A DNA stretch of 64,000 bases, from contig CM077647.1 of the NCBI GenBank assembly GCA_039707465.1, positions 120,446,610 to 120,510,609 on the forward strand. The letters are read 5' to 3'. The notes beneath the pieces are model-generated. The model saw only the letters and a program-made list of their open reading frames with translations, made no database searches and was not told the origin of the DNA. The stretch comes from Rhabdophis nuchalis (Eukaryota; Chordata; Lepidosauria; Squamata; Natricidae). Positions 57,501 through 64,000 of the stretch are shown here, in pieces. The position numbers were made by a program, and so were the translations under genes. Position 1 is the first letter of the stretch. Each line of letters opens with the position of its first letter.

Positions 57501-58940
57501 CCACGGATTCCCGTTAGGGGAGTGTTATTAGCTTATTCTTAATTCCTTTCCAAAATAGGACGAGCTTCAGAATTTTTGCCAGGACTGCAGGTATTGAAGG
57601 CCAGGCTCCAAGTCGGCGCTTTCCAGATGTGCTGGACTACACGTCCTATTATCCTCGGTCAGCAAAAGTGGTGGTGGTGGGCGCACAGCGGAGGAAGGCT
57701 GTCTCAGAGAGTGTGAAGACATAGAGCCATAACTGGGACAGAAGAAGAGGGAATGGACATTGGGTACCCGAGGTTTTGCTGACATTCAGCTAGATCCATC
57801 TTAGAATGTGTATACCTGTAACATTGGAAAAGAGAGAAGAGGGCGGGAGGAATCACGTGCCAAGGATGGAGGGGCTTTAGGTTCCTCAAATCTTTGCCAC
57901 CTTTTGAAGGGAGGAAATAGACGTCATTTTGACGGTGCGTCGCTGAGCGCACGCACCCTGCGCCCGCGCCATCATCCTTTTAAGACACATCCCGCAAAAT
58001 TGCTGGATAACCTCATCTCATCGGACCCTCAGCTAACACAGCTAATCTCCCCAGCAATGGAGGCAGAAAAGGACAACGGTAGAGAAACAAAATGCATTAT
58101 TTCTATAAACCCATGTCGCTAAACCAATTTGCATTAAAAGACATCAGCATCTTCAGGTCTCTTTCGAAGCAGCCATGGTAGAAGCACGTTCCACCAAAGT
58201 AGAGCCCAAAATTCTCCCTCTAGTGGCAGATTTTAAAATGGCTCTCTTCAGCAAACTTTTAATGGGAGCCAACTGATCTCTTCCTTCACATTTTTACCAA
58301 GAACAACTGGGTGTTAAAAGATTCCAGTAGCCTTCTGATAAGAGTAAGCCCTGATTAGCGCACCTATTGATTAGCCCTGCTTACATTCCTAACAGGAAAG
58401 AAGTGGAGGCTACTAAAAGCGGCAAAGGCCAGGTTAGTCTTCTCGATTTTATTACAATATTTACATTTTTACTTCCGCCACAAAATTCTGCGGAAGCAGA
58501 TTTAGCTTATTAATTATCAAGATGCAATAACAAAATCACAACACTCACGGAAGGCAAGCAACAATGGAGAGATTATTGACAAGCAAACTTGGCAAGATTC
58601 ATGCTATTTATCATTCTGGCTTTGCTTCTTAAAATCTGAGGAACTACTATTAAATTAGAAAGCTCTTCTAATTTAGCCTTTTGCTCTCACAATGGTGAAA
58701 CAAATATCTTTGAAAAGATCAATAGTATTATCATATTCCCATTACTGTCCAAAGCAGCTGGCACTGAGATTCTAATGTCAAAGACCATATACAGCTGTAA
58801 AAATCAATAGCCACACTGCAGGACACTGTGCTTTAGTATCGTCCACAGTGGGTAAGATTCTCCAATTGTTCTTAATCCACACCCCTTTGAGGAAACTTCC
58901 TTAAAAAAATCTGGCCAGTATTCCTTTCCATTTCTGAAGC
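57501..58940. other. Upstream flank of FMNL1
   Basis: CpG density falls after about 57500, with a small second CpG cluster at about 57920-57970 (GACGTCATTTTGACGG, GTGCGTCGCTGAGCGCACGC). No coding exon is supported. Confidence 0.45.
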
Positions 58941-59475
58941 ACGTGAGGCATTGCCCTCTCAGTTCCAAGATGCATGTGTGTGCTGGCTAATTGATTTTCA
59001 GCTTTGATTTTTGGCAGTTTTTTGCTCTCCAGAGGCTTCCCTGAAGCCTCCAGAGGGCAAAAAAACATCCAATGCACAAACTGGAAGTTTGGGAACGGAC
59101 TTCTGATTTGTGCACTGGGCTATTTTTGCCCTCCGGAGGGAGAAAAACGGCCCAACTTGACAACCCAGAAGTCTGCTCCCAAACATCTGGTTTGTGTGTT
59201 GGGCTGTTTTTTGCCCTCCCAAGGCTCCTACAAAGCATCTGGAGCCTGGGGAGGGCAAAAAACTGGTGTACCGGGCCCACTGGAAGTTGGAAAACGGGCC
59301 TCGGGGGGGGGACGGGGACAGGGAAGGCCATTTTCGCGCTTCCCAGGCTCCAAGAAAGTCGTGTACGCATGGGGCATAGCACAGAGGGGCATTGAATTAT
59401 GGGGGTGGGCATGCAAGTGTGATAGCGTGCACACGTGCTTTTGGCACCCAAGGCAAAAAAGGTTCATTATCACTG
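58941..59475. mobile_element. hAT-type element, left end missing
   Basis: From GTGAGGCATTGCCCTCTCAG to AAAAGGTTCATTATCACTG, with the family phrases TTTTTTGCTCTCCAGAGGCT and GGGCTGTTTTTTGCCCTCCC. The left terminus is not recognisable. Overlapping open frames on both strands come from the repeat. Confidence 0.75.
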
Positions 59476-60271
59476 TTATAGAACATGAAAAGTTCTGGAG
59501 TTACTTAATATTCTTAATAGCAAGAATCACAACAGAAAATAGGAAAATAACTTTTCTTTCAGTTTCAGGAAGCCACTGTTAACAAAATTGATGGGCAAGG
59601 CTGTCCAGTTGTAAAACAACGCATTGTGTTTATTCTGGTACGTTTAGTTTTATTATTTCATTTATCTCCCTGCTTCATCCCAATGCTTGTGAACCCTTTA
59701 AGACGAGGACTTTTATCTCTTAATTTTATAAAGTACCATATATGTATATATATTTGTAAAAATACACTTTTGGAAAAAAAATGTATTTCAGTAGCTACAC
59801 TATTCAAATTCTGAGCAAGTCTTTTCAATCTTTTTTTTTTTTTTGGTCAATGCCTCCTAGGGCTAGGAAAGATCCATGTGAAAGAACTTCTCCCAGGAAG
59901 TTAAGGGCAACTAAACATGTGTTTCTCCATGAATCCTGTCCAATTATCAGTCTATGCAAAGATATTCAACAAGCACAGTGTTCTCCAGAACCACCACTGA
60001 GTGTAAGCCACATTAGAACAGATCCAGCCTTTTTTTATCTCCAGAATCCTTCACAGAATTGCCTGTGGGGATTTCTGAACACTGCTAACATTTAAAAGGA
60101 GCAAGCTGTAACAAAATCTTTATAATATGGAGTTGACATAGATTGCAATAGTAGCAGGAGACTTTTTTTGCTATCATGGAAATGGTTATATTCAGTAAGA
60201 TTCTTTTCACGTTTGTTCTAATCTTGATAAACTAGAAGCCCCAATAATTCATCCTTTCTCACAAGATATAT

Positions 60272-60445
60272 GGGAGCCAGTTTGATCTAGTGGTTAAGTC
60301 AGCAGACTAGAAAGCGGAGACTGTGAGTTCTAGTCCTGCCTTAGCTATGAAAACCACGATAACATAGGGCCAGCTGTTTTAGTTAAAATAGGAAGAAGGT
60401 GTGTTGGATATGTTTGGCACCTTGAGTTATTCATAAACGTAGTCG
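60272..60445 (+). mobile_element. tRNA-derived SINE (Sauria-type head)
   Basis: GGAGCCAGTTTGATCTAGTG, GTTAAGTCAGCAGACTAGAA and GTGAGTTCTAGTCCTGCCTT form a tRNA-like head with A and B boxes. The rest ends in GGCACCTTGAGTTATTCATA, AACG. It is the best preserved copy of the family in the window. Confidence 0.82.
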
Positions 60446-60509
60446 GTTGAATACCTGTGCTTCGCTATGGAACTGGATCAGAAGTAGGTAGCATTCTTCG
60501 CCATCATGC

Positions 60510-62100
60510 TCCATTACCCTGTAGCTGCATCAGCAGACACGGTCTTCTTGAGAGGGTCTTTGGTGTTTGGTTCACACTGAGGTATATTGATATAATAACC
60601 ATCTTCTCCATGGCAGACCATCAGAGGGTACTGGAAAGTGTCGTAGGCATGGTGCGTCTCACTGATTCGTAACAACCTGTTTGTCTCTGCTGTTGAGAAT
60701 GATACCTCAAAATCCTGGCCGACAATGAGAACAGTCACTTCTATAGTCATGGGGGCATTGAAACGACCGTAGTGCTCTCCACTACATCATGTGGAAGTCC
60801 TTGTGGCCCTTAGGAACACTATCAACACCAGCCTTAAGTTCCAGAATATACTTCTTCTGTTCACGCAGCAACTTCTGCAGTTGGCTAACCAATTGTGGAT
60901 TAACGCCTGAGTAGATTCCACAACAGATGCCGCTCTCATTGTCATCATCACCAACAAAGTATATCTGGAGAAATGAAGGCTGCTGCTGAGGCCCCGCCTG
61001 ATACTCCCTATTCTGTGGTAGGCCTGCCCCTGCACTTCGAACTTTGGTATAAAATTTCCCCCCTTCACCTCTCTGGCTCCAAAATATGCCATTTGGAAGC
61101 ATCCGTTGTACTACCGGACAGCAGAAAGTGCTTTCCCATTGGATGCTGGTGGGTAAGAAGGCTGTGTAAGAGTTTAGGGCCATGATGGCAAACCTATTAT
61201 GGCACAGGTGCTACAGGTGGCATGCAAAGCCATTTCTGAGGGCACGCGAGGCATTGCCCTGTCAGCTCCAGCGCACATGAGCATGCTGGCCAGCTGATTT
61301 TTGGCCATTTTTTGCTCTCCTGAAGCCTCCAGAGAGAAAAATGGCCCAATGGGCAACCTGGAAGTCCATTCCTGAACTTCCGGTTTGTGTGTTGGGCCTT
61401 TTTTAGCCCTCCCCAGGTTCCTAGAAAGTCTCTGGAGACTTGGGAGGGCAAAAAATGGACCTACCAGGCCCACTGGAAGTCAGAAAATGGGCTGTTTCCA
61501 GCCTCCAGGGGTGTGGGGGGATCCAAAAAAGCCATGCGCACACGTGCATGCTCAGGGGGCACAGCATGGGAGGCATTAAATTATGGGGTGGGCACATGAG
61601 CACACACAATAGCGTGAGCATGTATGCTTTAGGCACCTGAGGCCATCACTGGTTTAGGGCAGTGATGGGGAGGGAGGTGGACTTTACCGCCACTGCAGTA
61701 CATCCCGGGACTCTCATCCTGCCACTTTAGAGCACGGCACCAGGCACAGTGTAACCGGGGTCTGAGATCAACAACCTTGTCCCTGGAGTAATCAATTTGA
61801 GGTTCATATTTAAAGCCAGACAAATACTTATTAGTCCAAGGCAATGATCTCATTTGTGTCTGATTAACGTAGGTGTTATTATATGTATACTTTTTACAGC
61901 CTGTCTACTGACTTGGGGATGAGTTTGACGATACTTGTGTGCAGCTTTCCATGTTTTCCTGATCACATCTGTAAAATCGTTTTTTGCGTTTTTGCCTTTT
62001 ATCCCTTTAACTGGTGTTACAGAAGGAACAGATTTGTCTGAACTGAGGATAAGGGAAAATAAATCTGCCTCTGCCTGCCAGCATCCATCAGTATTCATCT
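60510..62100 (-). pseudogene. Decayed Helitron replication/helicase protein fragment, split by a hAT
   Basis: Minus-strand frames show Helitron_like_N landmarks in the correct order: TWKAAHKYRQTHPQVSRQAV at about 61960-62010; CAWCRALKWQDESPGMYCSG followed by GKVHLPP at about 61690-61750; YNGCFQMAYFGAREVKGGNF and KFEVQGQAYHRIGS at about 61020-61110; SFLQIYFVGDDDNE at 60940-60980; VTVLIVGQDFEVSF, LLRISETHHAYDTFQYPLMV and CHGEDGYYINIPQCEP at 60560-60740. These precede the Rep HUH and helicase parts, which are absent. Frameshifts and stops break the frame, and a hAT (61180-61651) is inserted in it. It is non-functional and lies about 4 kb upstream of FMNL1 exon 1. Confidence 0.82.
61180..61651. 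mobile_element. hAT-type element inserted in the Helitron remnant
   Basis: Termini CCATGATGGCAAACCT and GGCCATCACTG; flanking exact 8-bp duplication GTTTAGGG at 61172-61179 and 61652-61659. The interior matches the family of 38315-38788. Removing it joins the two Helitron halves, so it inserted later. Confidence 0.9.
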
Positions 62101-62214
62101 GGCTAGCGTTCTGTCAGTGTGTGAGGGAATTGAGGTGGGGAGTGTTGGAAAGTGAAACAGTATTTGCTGTGTGAGCAAGACAACGACAGGAAGGAGCCTG
62201 GGCAAGGTTTAGCT

Positions 62215-62349
62215 CAGGGGTCTGCAAAGTTGGCTCTTTTAAGACGAGTGGACTTCAACTCCCAGAATCCCCCAGCCAGCATAGCTGGCTGGGGAATTCT
62301 GGGAGTTGAAGTCCACCCGTCTTAAAAGAGCCAACTTTGCAGACCCCTG
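62215..62349. mobile_element. Palindromic hAT element with 8-bp target duplication
   Basis: CAGGGGTCTGCAAAGTTGGC to its reverse complement at the right end, centre CCAGCCAGCATAGCTGGCTG, flanked by exact GTTTAGCT. Only a few positions differ between the halves. Confidence 0.94.
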
Positions 62350-62357
62350 GTTTAGCT

Positions 62358-62753
62358 GAACTGTTCTGTAGTAAAGCTGCGAAAGTAAAACTGAAACTCC
62401 TCTCTACTTGTGTTTTGCATTTGGAACAGATTTCTTTTCAGGTTGGGAGGGGAATTAGAACTGCTTAGCATCAGAGCGTGTTAATAATAATAATGTAGGA
62501 AATACTAATGTTCTGATGGTCATTTTGAAAAATTCTTTCTTAGTGAGCACCTAGAAGTCAAAAGGAACATGCGTGGCAAATTTGTAAGCTTCATGGTTCT
62601 GGAGATTTTGTGATGATGCAAGAGTGGTATTTCGCTTTTATATATATAGATAGATGTAATCAAGATGGGATATAAATTTTAAAAAAATATTAAGATATTG
62701 CAGCCAATAATACACAGCTGACCACTATAAAGACTAAACAAGCTTGCTTAAGT
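62358..62753. other. Upstream flank without recognised content
   Basis: AT-rich with a short TATA/GATA run near 62640. The last 590 bp of the window (63411-64000) are likewise unrecognised. Confidence 0.45.
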
Positions 62754-63410
62754 TGCATAAATTATGATACCGAATTATATTCTACATTATTTTTTTCTGC
62801 AGTTTTAACAAAATAGATGGTCTGGTGCCTTAACTACTAGATCAAGACTTTTAAATTGAGTATTGAAATCTGGGAAACACTCATAAACATATAAAAGCAG
62901 GAAGCACTAAAACAGGTGATATAGTTAGGCAAAATTTCCTGAAAAAAAGAGCCAACATTAGATTCAGCCCCCTTTTTATATATACTTCAGTTGTACTTCA
63001 AATATAAGCATCAATAGAAGAGAATATTTGAAGCTCAGGTTTCTTTGTGCTTTCTGAAATTATGTTATTTGCTTACAGATGTTTCATTATCAAATCAGTT
63101 AACATTTTCAGGCTGAAGATGTTATTTAGTTTGGTAATGAAACATCTGCTAGAAAACAATCAAACTCATAGAGCACCAAGGAACCTACAGTACAAGCATC
63201 TTTTTTCTCCATTAGTTTCTGCATTTATGAAGGAGACATGTACCACATATCACACAATTGATGAGTCCTCAAAAGCAAATGTGAAGCTTACCCAGATTTA
63301 AATACTCATTTTAAAAGTCTTGATCTAGTAGTTAAGGCACCAGACCATCTATTTTGTTAAAACTGCAGAAAAAGTAATGTAGAATATAATTCGGTATCAT
63401 AATTTATGCA
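62754..63410. repeat. 657-bp inverted-repeat structure with 120-bp outer arms
   Basis: Bases 62754-62874 are inverted at 63291-63410 with only about five differences, and contain a SINE-head-like phrase (GGTGCCTTAACTACTAGATC). In the middle, 63076-63148 is a 73-bp imperfect palindrome of two facing copies of CTGAAGATGTTA...ATGAAACATCTG. Sequence between is related but more diverged (AGAAAGCACAAAGAAACCT on one strand, AGAGCACCAAGGAACCT on the other). It looks like a head-to-head dimer of the repeat also seen at 7216-8035. Confidence 0.85.
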
Positions 63411-64000
63411 TAAGCCCATCAATGTAGATATCACTTCTATTATGGTTCGTTGCAAAGTCAGCAAAAATATTCAAACTGGATTTGGCATTTTTGTCCGCCT
63501 ATTTTGTGTTTCCCAAGAATCTGGGATGGGCAGATTGGATATTTGATGCTATTAGAGGTATCATTGCAGGTTGTAAGCTGTCCTGAGCAAAGATGATTTT
63601 TTGCAATTCCCCTTCTATTTATATATACATGCCTTTTATATACATCCTTTATAATTCCTATTATACAAGCAGTAAGATATGAAGATGCATATTCCACTGG
63701 AATAGCAGAATATAGATGCAACTATCATAGCTTAATACATAGTTGATATGAAGAACTGGCACTGGAATTAAGACAGCAAGCACAGGCTATGATGCTATAG
63801 AAAATTTAATTATTTATAATTATAAATAAATATTTGCATTATAGCTAGCTCATTTCTGAAGTACCTCAACATGGAAGGACGGAGATAATAAAAATCTCAA
63901 AATGTACATAAGTCACTTTTAAGTACTACAGGTTGGTGTTAAAACTTTCTTCTGAAACAAAATATGTATAAAGACTTTAGCATGTAAGTAAAACTATAAA

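Noticed and set aside
58057..58090. Possible first coding exon of a divergent gene (MEAEKDNG followed by GTAGAG)
   Set aside because: A short ATG frame before a weak GT is common by chance, and no continuing exon was recognised on the plus strand.

Overview
The window is vertebrate nuclear DNA from a squamate reptile, probably a snake. The evidence is one spliced protein-coding gene with large introns, embedded in a repeat mixture typical of squamates: L2/CR1 and L1 LINEs, tRNA-derived SINEs with the Sauria-SINE layout, many hAT-type palindromic elements, Tigger-like short DNA transposons, and a decayed Helitron. There is no sign of prokaryotic operons, CRISPR arrays or a viral genome. The species call is inferred from repeat types, not from a diagnostic gene.

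The only host gene I can support is the 5' part of FMNL1 (formin-like 1) on the minus strand. Five coding exons can be read, each with canonical GT/AG borders and compatible phases: exon 1 at 56295-56450 (start codon at 56450), exon 2 at 25490-25573, exon 3 at 20374-20457, exon 4 at 18408-18481 and exon 5 at 5910-5993. Joined, they encode about 160 residues: a myristoylation-type N terminus, a proline-rich linker, and the start of the GTPase-binding/FH3 domain. Introns 1 to 4 are about 30.7, 5.0, 1.9 and 12.4 kb. Exon 6 was not found in the first 5.9 kb and presumably lies beyond the left edge. A CpG-rich stretch at about 56.2-57.5 kb is the likely promoter and 5' UTR.

Layout by region. 1-5.9 kb (intron 5): a 75-bp palindrome, microsatellite, two Tigger-like elements, an old L2. 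6-18.4 kb (intron 4): an inverted-terminal-repeat element with a 500-bp pyrimidine tract, an inverted head-to-head retroelement dimer, an L2 3' end with a foldback 5' end, an unassigned 94-codon ORF, and a nested stack (L2 inside hAT inside CR1). 18.4-25.5 kb (introns 3 and 2): SINEs and palindromic hATs. 25.6-56.3 kb (intron 1): a GC-rich hAT that imitates a CpG island, a long L1 remnant, nested SINEs, an internally deleted L1 with a 33-bp target duplication, and further hAT and Tigger-like copies. 57.5-64 kb (upstream of FMNL1): hATs, a SINE, an eroded Helitron replication/helicase fragment split by a hAT, and a 657-bp inverted-repeat structure.

I did not find a clearly new biological system. 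The best leads are three head-to-head inverted repeats sharing a hammerhead-ribozyme-like core, the Buster-type target-site signature shared by the palindromic hATs, the transposon that makes a decoy CpG island in FMNL1 intron 1, and an unidentified coding-like ORF in intron 4. Similarity calls are from reading and recall; no database search was run.
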